60,783 bases of DNA from Thermoplasmata archaeon (GCA_021819135.1 JAKASE010000013.1:1-60783); one strand, 5' to 3'. Positions 52,902 to 60,783 are shown, numbered from the stretch's first letter. Made by a program: numbers and translations. Notes: generated from the sequence alone by a model not told the origin.

Positions 52902-55685
52902 GTGGTGATGTCGGCCGCTTCGGAGCCGTCCCAGTACGACGTTCTCGTCGTCGGGGGAGGGATTGGGGGGATCGAAGCAGCCCTGAACCTGGGCGATATG
53001 GGCTTTCGGGTCCTTCTCGTCGAGAAGGAGCCGAGCATCGGCGGGAGGATGATTCTCCTCAGCAAGGTCTTCCCGACCCTCGACTGCGCGAGCTGCATCT
53101 CCACCCCGAAAATGGCGGCGGTGGCGAACCATCCGAACGTTCGGACTCTCGTGACATCGGAAGTACGCCGCATCTCACCTGAGAACGGACTCGGCTTCTC
53201 GGTGGAACTGACCCAGAATCCGACGTTCATCGACGCCGCCGCGTGCACCGGGTGCGAGCTTTGCGAGGCGGCCTGTCCCGTGAACCTTCCCGATGAGTTC
53301 AACTACGACCTCTCCCCGCGGCATGTCGCCCATATCGCCTTCCCCCAGGCGGTCCCGAAGAAGGCCGTAATCTCCCGGCGAGGGACGTCCCCCTGCTCGT
53401 TCACCTGCCCCGCGGGCGTCAAGCCGCACGGATACATCGCCCTCGTGCGGGCCGGACTCTATGACGAGGCGTTCCGTCAGCATCTCGAAGATGCCCCGCT
53501 TCCGGGGGTCTTGAGCCGAGCCTGCTACGCGACCTGTGAGGAGGAGTGCTCCCGCGCCGAACTGGAGGGACCGGTCCCCATCCGGGGGATCAAACGGTTC
53601 CTCGTCGACCGCTACTACGCGTCCCATCCCGAGCCCGAGTACGGCCCCTCGCCGGTTCGCACGGGCTACAGGGTCGCCGTCGTCGGCTCCGGTCCGGCCG
53701 GCCTCACGGCCGCCTACTATCTAGCGAGGGCGGGGCATGACGTCACGATCTTCGAGGCCGACACGAAGCCCGGCGGGATGCTCCGATATGGGATCCCGTC
53801 CTACCGGCTGCCGGAGGGTGTGCTCGACCGCGACCTGAAGAACATCGCCGCGCTCGGGACAGAACTGCGCACCGGGGTTCGGGTCCGATCGCTGGTCGAA
53901 CTCCGCACCGGCGGATTCGACGCCATATTCCTCAGCGCGGGAGCGGTCGGTGGGCGGCGTCTCGGTTCCCCGGGCGACGATCTGGTCGGCGTTTTCGATT
54001 CCCTCGACTTCCTCCGCCGGATAAAGGACGGATCGGCCCCGGATCTCATGGGTCAAAGCGTCGTCGTGGTCGGGGGAGGGAACGTGGCGATCGACTGCGC
54101 ACGCAGCGCTGTCCGACTCCGCGCGAAGGAGGTTCACCTGGTGTATCGGCGTTCCCGCGAGGAGATGCCGGCCCACGCAGGAGAGGTCCGGGAGGCAGAA
54201 GTCGAGGGCGTGCAGCTTCACGACCGCTGGCTCGTCGACCGGGTCGTGGGTGCGGACGGAAAGGCGACGGCGATCGATCTTGCGGGGGCGCTCTCGGAGG
54301 GCGGCAAGGGTCGCGGCCATCGGCTGCGGCGCGACGAAACGCGCCGTCTCACCCTTCGCAGCGACGCGATCATCTCCGCGATCGGGCTCAATCCGGGCTC
54401 ATCCCAGTTCGCCTCCGAGGTCGAGTGCCGGCCTGACCAGACCGTCACGGTTGACCCGGAAACGATGCAGACCACGTTGCCGTACGTCTTCGCCGGCGGC
54501 GACGTGGTGCTCGGGCCGAGCTCGATCGCCGAGGCGATGGGCCAGGGGAGGCGCGCCGCGTTCTACCTCGATCGATACGTGCGGGGGCTCCCGCCGGGGC
54601 GGGCGGATTTTGACGCTCCGCTTCCCAAGGTCGAACGCTCGCTGGTCGTCCAGGAGAGCGTCGGAAAGGTCAGCAAGCGCCCCGCGATCTCGGGTCGAAC
54701 GCGGCCGCTCGAGGAGCGCGTCGCTTCTTTCGACGAGTACGAGCTCACGATGAGCAAGGACGAGGCCCGAGCGAGCGCGGACCGCTGTCTCGACTGCGCG
54801 TACTGCTCGGAGTGCCGACAGTGCGTCGCGGCGTGCCCGGCCGACGCGATACACCTCGACATGCGCGCCCGGCCCGAGATCGTCCGAGTGCGGGCGGTCG
54901 CGCTCGCGACGGGATTCCACCTGTTTGACGCTCGGAAGCGCCCGACTCTCGGTTTCGGCCGTTTCCCGAACGTGATCACCGGAGCGCAGGTCGACCGCAT
55001 TCTTGCTCCGACCCGTCCGTACAACGCCGTTGTCCGTCCCTCGGACGGCAAGGTCCCTTCGAACGTGGCCTTCGTCCTGTGCGTCGGGTCGCGGGACGAA
55101 CAAGCGGGAAATCGGCTCTGCTCGCGCGTCTGCTGCATGTACTCGATCAAACAGGCCCATCTCCTGATGGGATCCCTTCTCTACGCGGAAGCGACGATCT
55201 ACTACATCGACATCCGCGCCTTCGGCAAGGGCTACGAGGAGTTCTATCAGCTGACGAAGGGGATGGGGGTCCATTTCGTGAAGGGTCGGGTTGCCCGAGT
55301 GGAAGAGACCGACCACAACGACCTCCTGGTCCACTTCGAGGACATCGAGGGCGGTGGCGGCCATCGGGTAGCGCGCCACGACCTGGTCGTTCTCGCGACC
55401 GGACTTCTGCCGAACGTCGACGCCTTCGCCCTCTTCCCGGAAGGAATGCGTCCGAAAGGCACCGCGTCGTACTTCGAGGAGCCGGACGAGGCGCTCGAAC
55501 CGGGAAAGACCTCGCTCTCGGGCGTGTTCGCCGTCGGTGCCGCGACAGCGGTCCGGGACATTCCCGACACGATTGTCCATGCCCAGGCCGCCTCGGCCCA
55601 GATCGCCGCATTTCTCCGCAAAGCCCATGCCGTGCCCGGGGGTGCGAGCGCTCGGGTTCGCACCGCGCAGGAGGCGAAATCGTGA
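52902..55685 (+). CDS. HdrA-like flavoprotein with an internal GltD/NfnB-type module
   Basis: The product has 927 residues (GTG at 52902; ATG at 52908 also possible). First FAD site VVGGGIGGIEAALNLGDMG (17-35), CxxC at Cys62 and Cys65 in the HdrA stretch LDCASCISTPKMAAV, and ferredoxin cysteines 115, 118, 121, 125. Then a GltD-like section: Cys165, 169, 208, 212, 216 for Fe-S clusters, a second Rossmann site VVGSGPAGLTAAYYL (260-274), and an NAD(P) site VVVVGGGNVAIDCA (387-400). HdrA resumes with a 4Fe-4S set (Cys629-645) and LCVGSRDE, LCSRVCCMYS. Such chimeras can split electrons between pyridine nucleotide, ferredoxin and disulfide partners. No HdrB or HdrC is in the window. Confidence 0.88.
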   Translation: MVMSAASEPSQYDVLVVGGGIGGIEAALNLGDMGFRVLLVEKEPSIGGRMILLSKVFPTLDCASCISTPKMAAVANHPNVRTLVTSEVRRISPENGLGFSVELTQNPTFIDAAACTGCELCEAACPVNLPDEFNYDLSPRHVAHIAFPQAVPKKAVISRRGTSPCSFTCPAGVKPHGYIALVRAGLYDEAFRQHLEDAPLPGVLSRACYATCEEECSRAELEGPVPIRGIKRFLVDRYYASHPEPEYGPSPVRTGYRVAVVGSGPAGLTAAYYLARAGHDVTIFEADTKPGGMLRYGIPSYRLPEGVLDRDLKNIAALGTELRTGVRVRSLVELRTGGFDAIFLSAGAVGGRRLGSPGDDLVGVFDSLDFLRRIKDGSAPDLMGQSVVVVGGGNVAIDCARSAVRLRAKEVHLVYRRSREEMPAHAGEVREAEVEGVQLHDRWLVDRVVGADGKATAIDLAGALSEGGKGRGHRLRRDETRRLTLRSDAIISAIGLNPGSSQFASEVECRPDQTVTVDPETMQTTLPYVFAGGDVVLGPSSIAEAMGQGRRAAFYLDRYVRGLPPGRADFDAPLPKVERSLVVQESVGKVSKRPAISGRTRPLEERVASFDEYELTMSKDEARASADRCLDCAYCSECRQCVAACPADAIHLDMRARPEIVRVRAVALATGFHLFDARKRPTLGFGRFPNVITGAQVDRILAPTRPYNAVVRPSDGKVPSNVAFVLCVGSRDEQAGNRLCSRVCCMYSIKQAHLLMGSLLYAEATIYYIDIRAFGKGYEEFYQLTKGMGVHFVKGRVARVEETDHNDLLVHFEDIEGGGGHRVARHDLVVLATGLLPNVDAFALFPEGMRPKGTASYFEEPDEALEPGKTSLSGVFAVGAATAVRDIPDTIVHAQAASAQIAAFLRKAHAVPGGASARVRTAQEAKS

Positions 55686-55917
55686 CGGACCGGTGGGGCA
55701 GGTCAGGGGCCGCTCCCTCCGGCTCCAGGCCGGTGGACCGGTGGTGGGGTCGCTGGGACGACCAACCCCGGTCCCCTTCTTCGGGGCCGCGGGCGGAATC
55801 CGGCGCCCGGTCCCGGCGAAACAAGCCCGGTCGGGGTCCACGAGCGACCCCCGGTGGCGTCGCTTCGTACAGTGCGAGCAAGGTCGACGGAGCCACGCAA
55901 GAGCCGTGCTCGGAGGT

Positions 55918-57051
55918 ATGACACGAACCATGATCGAATCAAAGGAAGGCGGGAACGCCTCGATGGTCCGCTCCCATCGGGTGCAACGGACCGGGCGTTC
56001 CTCGCTGGCGGTCACGTTGCCGAAGTCGTGGACGAAGGCGTTGAACATCCATGTCGGGGACCCCGTGGCGCTGCGACAACGGGGCGACGGCACTCTCGAA
56101 CTCAACTTCTCCGGACCTCGGGAAGGGGACGAGGCGTCGACTCGACGGGTCGTGGTCGATGCGACGGGAGCGCGGACCGGCACCATCGGTCGGCTTCTGG
56201 TGGGAGCGTACGTCAGCGGCCAGGACCGGATCGTTGTGACGAATCTCTCCCCGGAAGCCCGGAGAGACATGTCCGAGATCGATCGGGTGGTGAAGCACCT
56301 GGTAGGCACGAGCCTCGTCAGTGACTCGGTCGACCAACTCGAGTACGAGGTCTACGTCGACCCATCGAAGTACCAGCACCTCACCCTGCACAATCGACTC
56401 TCGCAAATGCTGCACATGGAGGTCGACCTTCTGCGCCGATTCCTTGATGCCAGGGACGCGCGGCTCCTCGCCCAGCTGAGACCTATTGAGGACGAGGTCG
56501 ACCGGTTCTACTACCTCATCGTTCGCCAAGTGCATCTCGCCTCCAACGACTACCGCCTCGCCCGGCTGAGCGGCATGGCGAACCACGACTTTCAGCTCGG
56601 ATGCCGCCTTGTCGCGAAGATGCTGGAGGTCTTCGGGGATCTCCTCTCTGAGATCGGAACCGACCTCGAGACCGGGTGGTCGTCGATCCACCCACCGCCC
56701 CCGGAGATCCGGACCGGGTTATCCGGCATGCTCGGTCGGCTCGGGCAGCTCCTAGACTCCACCACGACCAACCTGACCGAGATGCGGGCGGGAGCGGCGG
56801 ATGAAACCCTCGGAGAGATCCGGAACGCTGAGGAGGAGTTCGCCGCGTTGCGCGATCGGCTCTCCAAGAGCGCCCGGGAGAAGGAGACCACGCATCTCGT
56901 GAACTGTGTGACCCTTCGTATCCTGATGAGCGTCTCGATGCTGCGAGTCATCAACGAGACGTGCATCAACCGGTCGGTCGCGCCGGAGAGCGTGGCCAAC
57001 GGCGGCTTCCAGCCCGTGAGCGCGAGCGCTTCCATGCCGCCGGCGCCTTGA
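55918..57051 (+). CDS. AbrB-domain PhoU-like regulator (second copy)
   Basis: The product has 377 residues from the ATG at 55918, directly after GGAGGT; the open frame upstream is out-of-frame with the preceding gene and unrelated. Residues 17-60 are an AbrB domain (HRVQRTGRSSLAVTLPKSW, then NIHVGDPVAL). The remainder is helical, with paired PhoU-like repeats that include FYYLIVRQVHLASNDYRLA. It resembles the copy at 1455-2549 in plan but shares little sequence outside AbrB. Standing between HdrA and DsrE homologues with no phosphate transporter near, it may regulate this locus rather than phosphate uptake. Confidence 0.82.
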   Translation: MTRTMIESKEGGNASMVRSHRVQRTGRSSLAVTLPKSWTKALNIHVGDPVALRQRGDGTLELNFSGPREGDEASTRRVVVDATGARTGTIGRLLVGAYVSGQDRIVVTNLSPEARRDMSEIDRVVKHLVGTSLVSDSVDQLEYEVYVDPSKYQHLTLHNRLSQMLHMEVDLLRRFLDARDARLLAQLRPIEDEVDRFYYLIVRQVHLASNDYRLARLSGMANHDFQLGCRLVAKMLEVFGDLLSEIGTDLETGWSSIHPPPPEIRTGLSGMLGRLGQLLDSTTTNLTEMRAGAADETLGEIRNAEEEFAALRDRLSKSAREKETTHLVNCVTLRILMSVSMLRVINETCINRSVAPESVANGGFQPVSASASMPPAP

Positions 57052-57465
57052 CCGTCGGCTGTACGCGGCCAGGGACCCTCGCGCAACGCGGGTCTCCCGC
57101 CCGGGACAGGCCGGTCGAACGTCCTCCGAACCGGGTCGGCAGACTCGGCATCGTCCGCCCGGACCCCTCCCGAGAGGGATGCCACGGTTGCCGCCCGTGA
57201 CTCGAAATGGGTGGTAAACCGGGGTACGGAGGGTCAGAATCATCCGACTCTGACGACTCATGGCATGCCCGGTAGTGACGACCCGAACCCTCTCTCCGAA
57301 GACGGTGCGTGAGGGCGACAGCCGGGCCCGGTTCTTCTCGCGGCCCGCGGGGCCGTTCGAATCGTTCACGCCCAGGCTGCCCTATCAACTCGTATCGTCC
57401 TCTGCGCCTTCTCTCCTTGCCGACTAACGAACGCTGGCAAGACTCGCTTCCCGCCGAGGATTACG
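57052..57465. other. 414-base gap without a supported gene
   Basis: No frame here has a start signal, motif or credible composition. The stretch contains CTAACGAACG about 45 bases before the DsrE-like gene, which might be its promoter. Confidence 0.35.
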
Positions 57466-57929
57466 ATGTCTGGGGCGATCGCTGTCGAGTCGCGTGAGTC
57501 CGCCATAGCCGACCTATCCGAGCAGACGCCGGAGCCGCAGGGCGTATCGATGTTCGTGTTTTCCGGCGATCTCGACTCGGCGCTCGCCGCGTTCATCATC
57601 GCGAACGGGGCCGCGGCGATGGACCTGCCGGTGACGATGTTCTTCCCGTTCTGGGCTCCAACGTGCTACGCAAGGAAGGACCCGTCGCCGTCCAGAAGCC
57701 GAAGACCACGAAGGAGAAGATGTTCGGCGGGATGATGCCGCGCGGCCCGGGCGATCTCAAGATCTCTCAGATGGACTTGGCCGGGCTCGGCACCCGCATG
57801 ATCAAGTCCGAGATGACCGGAAAACACGTGATGGACCTCCCCCGCCTGATCGAGACGGCCCGGGGGCAGGGAGTTCACATCATCGCCGGCATGATGTCGA
57901 TGGACCTGATGGGGATCCACGGAGAGTAG
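57466..57929 (+). pseudogene. DsrE-family sulfurtransferase homologue with frameshift and early stop
   Basis: From the ATG at 57466 the first frame runs to FSGDLDSALAAFIIANGAAA and VTMFFPFW, then similarity jumps to another frame: NVLRKEGPVAVQ, KEKMFGGMMPRGPGDLKIS, and MMSMDLMGIHGE. In the DsrE3A-like family these join as FFxFWGxNVLRK, so one base is missing in the GGG at 57653-57655. The TAG at 57927 falls where relatives read a Glu, and downstream LLDGSTMAG resembles the missing tail before similarity fades. The conserved Cys in the ACxMSMDxMGI box is Gly (IIAGMMSMDLMG). Either a decaying gene or, for the frameshift, a sequence error. Confidence 0.75.
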
Positions 57930-58573
57930 CTCCTCGATGGCTCGACTATGGCGGGGTCGGAAACTCTGTCGACTCCGCGGACAAGAGCCGCTCGCCGCGG
58001 TTCATCTGAACCTACGTCCCACGCTTTCCCCGCCTCAGGACCGGGAATCGCACTTCCCGGTGCCGGGGGTACTGCCAGAGTTCTCGTCCTTATCCTTCGC
58101 CGTGCGCCCGGCGAATGGGTATCGGTCGGCATCTCCGATCTCCTCGGGCGAGAATACAGGAGGCAAAGGGCGAGGGACGTCTTCTACTGTTCGGCGACGT
58201 TCTGCTCCACTCCAGAGGTCGCGAGCCACCCCAATCTCGCCGGCTTTCATGGGCCTGACATTGTTCAGACCATCTCCCGCGGTCTTGACGAGCCACAGGA
58301 GGTCGAGGTGCCTGAGCCCGGTTTCGGCCGAGGGTCGTTCGTCGTTGTATAGGGAACAAAGATGCCGACGAAGGGGAAGTAGAGGCACAAGGCCCCGGCT
58401 TTCTCAATCCCTGCCGGACCAGTCGCTACGGAGCTTCCCCACTATCCGGGGTAGCGCACTACAATCTCACTCCTCTCCCGGCGCGAAGGCGTCGTCAGGA
58501 GAGCCGGGGCGGACCGGAGCCACGGTTTCTTTCATAGGCTCGGTGGTCTCGCATGCCGAGCGATTCGACGCCG
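57930..58573. other. 644-base gap without a supported gene
   Basis: Several open frames cross it on both strands, including one on the plus strand that continues the DsrE-like frame past its stop to 58352. None shows a domain or ribosome site. The first 40 bases look like the decayed end of the DsrE-like gene. Confidence 0.4.
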
Positions 58574-58942
58574 CTACCACCAGAGGTTCCGCATCCGGGA
58601 GAGACTCTCGGTCCACTCGTCGTGAAATCCTTCGTAGTTCTTCAGGGCCGAATGACCTTTGGGAGTCAGTGCGTAGGGTCTAGGCGCCTTCTCACCGCCC
58701 GGCCGATCGCCGGTCCCGGTCTCGGTGATGTACCCTCGCTCCTCCAGCCAAGCAAGCGTGGGGTACATGGAAGCCGGGGTCGGGCGCCAAGACCCGCCAG
58801 TGCGTTCGAAGATTTGCTCCATGATCACGTACCCGTGCATCGGTCGTTCCGCTAGCAAGCGGAGAATGAGGGGTTTGAGAATCCCCTGAGGCAGGAAGTT
58901 GATTCGGAACGGCCCGCAATCGCAGTGGTGACCGTGATGCAC
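58574..58942 (-). CDS. PadR-family regulator with a His/Cys N-terminus
   Basis: The product has 122 residues. LPQGILKPLILRLLAERPMHGYVIMEQIFE is PadR helix 1 to 3 (quoted parts: LLAERPMHGYVIMEQI), and WRPTPASMYPTLAWLEERGY is the recognition helix and wing. It opens MHHGHHCDCGPF, a probable metal-binding head of four His and two Cys. It lies 58 bases downstream of a small Gly/Cys/His coiled-coil gene on the same strand, so the two are probably one operon under that gene's promoter. A metal-responsive role is inferred. Confidence 0.85.
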   Translation of the reverse strand: MHHGHHCDCGPFRINFLPQGILKPLILRLLAERPMHGYVIMEQIFERTGGSWRPTPASMYPTLAWLEERGYITETGTGDRPGGEKAPRPYALTPKGHSALKNYEGFHDEWTESLSRMRNLWW

Positions 58943-59000
58943 GTTCCTCCCTCCCTATCTGAAGGGCTGCTTCCACCTCGGTGGGAGCAGTCTCCGCCGA

Positions 59001-59219
59001 TCACTCACTTGACGACTTGCTTCGAAGGGACCCGATTCTCTTCTCGAGTCGCCGAATCTCCGCTTCGAGGTTCTCCTTGTACTCCTGAAGGTCCTCCACG
59101 ACATCCTCCGCCGTTCCGCGGACGGGGACGAATGGCCTCCCGTACCGGTAGTAGGAGCGATACCCGCCTTCGTACCCCCAGTCATGGCATCCGCAACCGT
59201 GCCCACACCCTCCGCACAT
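59001..59219 (-). CDS. Small Cys/His-rich coiled-coil protein (DUF5320-like)
   Basis: The product has 72 residues. The head MCGGCGHGCGCHDWGYEGGY has five Cys and two His, and the second half (DVVEDLQEYKENLEAEIRRL) is an amphipathic coiled coil. The build recalls DUF5320 proteins, which pair a Gly-rich metal-type head with a short coil and sit next to regulators or redox genes. A TATA box 23-30 bases upstream predicts a leaderless mRNA shared with the PadR gene. Confidence 0.72.
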   Translation of the reverse strand: MCGGCGHGCGCHDWGYEGGYRSYYRYGRPFVPVRGTAEDVVEDLQEYKENLEAEIRRLEKRIGSLRSKSSSE

Positions 59220-59241
59220 GGTGCCCGCACCTCATATTGTG

Positions 59242-59249
59242 TACTATAT
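59242..59249 (-). promoter_or_regulatory. TATA box of the coiled-coil/PadR operon
   Basis: On the minus strand it reads ATATAGTA in an AT-rich run (59231-59262), 23-30 bases before the ATG at 59219. Confidence 0.6.
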
Positions 59250-59369
59250 CGGTCATTATATGTCCCACGGTCAAGCCGGCTTGACCCAATCGAGGGTCTG
59301 GCTCCCCCCCGGGGCTAGATTCCCGTCGGGAAAGCACCCGTAAGGCCGAGCACGAAGCGCTGATCGCGA

Positions 59370-59630
59370 TCAATAGTCTCGTGGAGGGATGCCACGCAGG
59401 GCCGCTCCGACCTTTCGACCGTACGCGGTCACACGGTAGACTCGATAGTTGGATGTGCCGAATGGGGCCACGAGACCCGCCCCCTTCAAGATTCTGAGGT
59501 GGTAAGAAAGGAGGGAGTCCTTCATCGGTTCGATCCGCTTCAGGAGACACGGGCAGAGTGGAAGTCGATCGATCGGGTGGATGCCGACGCTCAGCAATGA
59601 CGCTAAGCGAGAGTGACGGACCGAGAGCAA
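59370..59630 (-). CDS. Short ArsR-like winged-helix protein
   Basis: The product has 86 residues from a TTG at 59630 (an ATG at 59634 belongs to another frame). The middle reads MKDSLLSYHLRILKGAGLV, an ArsR/DUF-type recognition helix, followed by a wing (SNYRVYRVTAYGRKVGAA). LCPCLLK before it holds a CxC pair. Helix 1 is short, so the start region could be damaged by a frameshift. It is divergent from the membrane protein at 59679 and could control it. Confidence 0.6.
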   Translation of the reverse strand: MLSVRHSRLASLLSVGIHPIDRLPLCPCLLKRIEPMKDSLLSYHLRILKGAGLVAPFGTSNYRVYRVTAYGRKVGAALRGIPPRDY

Positions 59631-59648
59631 TCATAACGCCACTGTTCC

Positions 59649-59656
59649 ATTAATTG
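59649..59656. promoter_or_regulatory. TATA element shared by divergent genes
   Basis: ATTAATTG is 23-30 bases ahead of the ATG at 59679 on the plus strand; its reverse complement CAATTAAT lies 19-26 bases ahead of the ArsR-like start at 59630. Confidence 0.5.
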
Positions 59657-59678
59657 TGTTTGACTTGGAAAACGTCCT

Positions 59679-60307
59679 ATGAGCCCCGACGGCGCAGAAA
59701 CTCCCCCCCTCCCGCCGTTCGAAGAAGGTCGCTTTGACGTTTCTGAGATGGCAGCCGACTCCGATTCTGCCAACCGAAAGGTGGCATGGTTGGGACTTGG
59801 CGTGGCGATTGGGGGGCTGTCATTCTCGGTTTCTTTGCCGTCATATTCGTCTTAGCGGGGTACACGTATCCGGCGAGCTTCGTTGCGTACTCCGTAGCAT
59901 TCGGGTTCCTGATAGGATTGGGACTCTACGCCTACAGGTTCGCGCGCGTGCCCAGGAATCCCACGGCAATCGTGGTCGGACCGGACGGCGTAAGCTTCGA
60001 GTATCCTGGGTCGACCCCACGCGCTATAAGTTGGGATGAGCCTGGGAATCTTCTCTGGTTATTGGACCAGCGAACAAGAGTCTCTAACAGATTCGTGACG
60101 GGTAGCGACTTCGGCTGCAAGATCAAGGGAGGTCGCCGAGTTGTGGGCGGACTCGGATTCTCACCAATCTCGTCGGCCGCCTTCGACACGATTCTCGCAG
60201 AAGCTGCGGAGGTGGGGGCAAGCGTCGATTCCCATCCGCTCCGCCTCGGCCGTGGAGGGGTCGTGAAGGATGTTGTTGTCCACCGCGTATTCCGCGCACG
60301 AGAATGA
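59679..60307 (+). pseudogene. Membrane protein of unknown family, frameshifted in a G run
   Basis: The ATG at 59679 opens a frame (MSPDGAETPPLPPFEEGRF, later KVAWLGLGVAIGG) that ends soon after, while the hydrophobic sequence continues in the next frame (AVILGFFAVIFVLAGYTYP) to the stop at 60307. Adding one G to the GGGGGG at 59811-59816 joins them into one protein of about 209 residues with two membrane helices and a soluble beta-rich end (NPTAIVVGPDGVSFEYPGST, then HRVFRARE). No family recognised. A sequencing error in the run is as likely as a true mutation. Confidence 0.65.
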
Positions 60308-60676
60308 CCAAGGAGACTCATCACGGAGAGTTTCCAACCCGAAGACTTCCAGAAATCATCTCGTCCAAGCAGTCACGTTCGCGCAGGCGGAGCGGGACCT
60401 CGTGAATGTGATGTCGGAGTACCTGAGACGACACATGAATCACGAGGCGAAGCGATTGGAGCTGGACAACCTCCCGACGGTCCGCGTCGCTCGACTTCTT
60501 GCTCGTGATGAATTTGCGTAGAGCACGCTCGTGGAGTCAGTCCATCGCATTGTAGAAAGCGTCGCCTTGTCCATCGACTTTGGACCTTGGCAGGACTTAG
60601 ATCACTAGATCGAACCGGTTTCCGGGCACCTTCTCCGGTGACACTCTGCCCTTCTCCGTCCCATCTTTCGGGGGAC
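60308..60676. other. 369-base stretch with only a doubtful small frame
   Basis: A plus-strand frame ending at 60521 (last part MSEYLRRHMNHEAKRLELDN and VRVARLLARDEFA) has helical, charged composition but no clear start or ribosome site. It could be a remnant of a regulator. Otherwise nothing is seen. Confidence 0.3.
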
Positions 60677-60783
60677 TTAGGCAACAGGTAGGAGCTTCTC
60701 TGCTCCGAGAGGCTTCAGGATCGCCTCCTGTATCTCGGTGAGCCGGGTCGCCCATTCGCGGACCGATTTCCCGGCCCCAAACT
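60677..60783 (-). CDS. C-terminal end of an unidentified gene (window edge)
   Basis: The minus strand carries an open frame entering from the right edge and ending with TAA at 60677. The last 34 residues include SVREWATRLTEIQEAILKPL and end KLLPVA. Helical and charged. Too short to assign a family. Confidence 0.45.
   Translation of the reverse strand, partial: FGAGKSVREWATRLTEIQEAILKPLGAEKLLPVA

Noticed and set aside
57927-58352. Pyrrolysine-type readthrough of the TAG in the DsrE homologue
   Set aside because: Sequence after the TAG keeps only a few matching residues and then becomes low-complexity, so readthrough is not supported without other evidence.
1-60783. CRISPR arrays, insertion sequences, integrases and rRNA genes
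   Set aside because: I looked for direct repeats with regular spacers, transposase motifs and rRNA signatures and saw none; a degenerate element could escape reading by eye.

Overview
This window reads as a piece of a very GC-rich (by eye near 70% G+C) archaeal chromosome. The archaeal signs are TATA boxes 20-45 bases ahead of start codons, several probably leaderless genes, two regulators that join a SpoVT/AbrB domain to a PhoU-like domain, an RPA-like OB-fold protein, an HdrA-type flavoprotein, and membrane-anchored surface proteins rich in N-glycosylation sequons. An uncultured Thermoplasmatota-like lineage is my best guess. That placement is inferred from gene content only and is weak.

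Layout. 0-5 kb: a frameshifted FAD/2Fe-2S oxidoreductase, then a convergent pair made of an AbrB-PhoU regulator and an MFS phosphate-type permease fused to a DUF47 (PhoU-like) domain. 4.9-9.2 kb: a tight MoxR / DUF58 / DUF4129-like operon ending in a membrane protein. 9.2-12 kb: a large kelch-repeat surface protein. 12-24.3 kb: housekeeping and accessory genes, including an iron-ADH with altered metal ligands, a Fur zinc-domain-only protein, TrmO, an RPA-like protein, a GATase, a GNAT, tRNA-Leu(CAG), an LsrF homologue, an Lrp regulator and glnA, with a perfect palindrome between the last two.

25-48 kb: a catabolic island. It holds a lysine-6-dehydrogenase-like enzyme, four class III aminotransferases, three aldehyde dehydrogenases (gamma-aminobutyraldehyde type, semialdehyde type and methylmalonate-semialdehyde type), two amidohydrolases counting the one at 22.7 kb, a complete oligopeptide-type ABC importer with its binding protein, and an MFS carrier. 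Together these suggest uptake of peptides or amines and conversion of amino groups and resulting aldehydes to acyl-CoA. The exact substrate cannot be read from sequence.

48-51.4 kb: a NUDIX protein, then an MFS carrier, an HxlR regulator and an ArsC-like protein arranged around a shared promoter. 52-58 kb: an apparent sulfur-relay/Hdr-like locus. It has a TusA-like domain fused to a winged helix, an HdrA with an internal GltD module, an AbrB-PhoU regulator and a DsrE-family gene broken by a frameshift and an early stop. The sulfur-carrying cysteine is glycine in both the TusA and the DsrE homologue, which makes this the most unusual part of the window. 58.5-60.8 kb is less GC-rich and contains a small metal-site-like PadR operon, a short ArsR-like regulator, a frameshifted membrane protein and the end of an unidentified gene.
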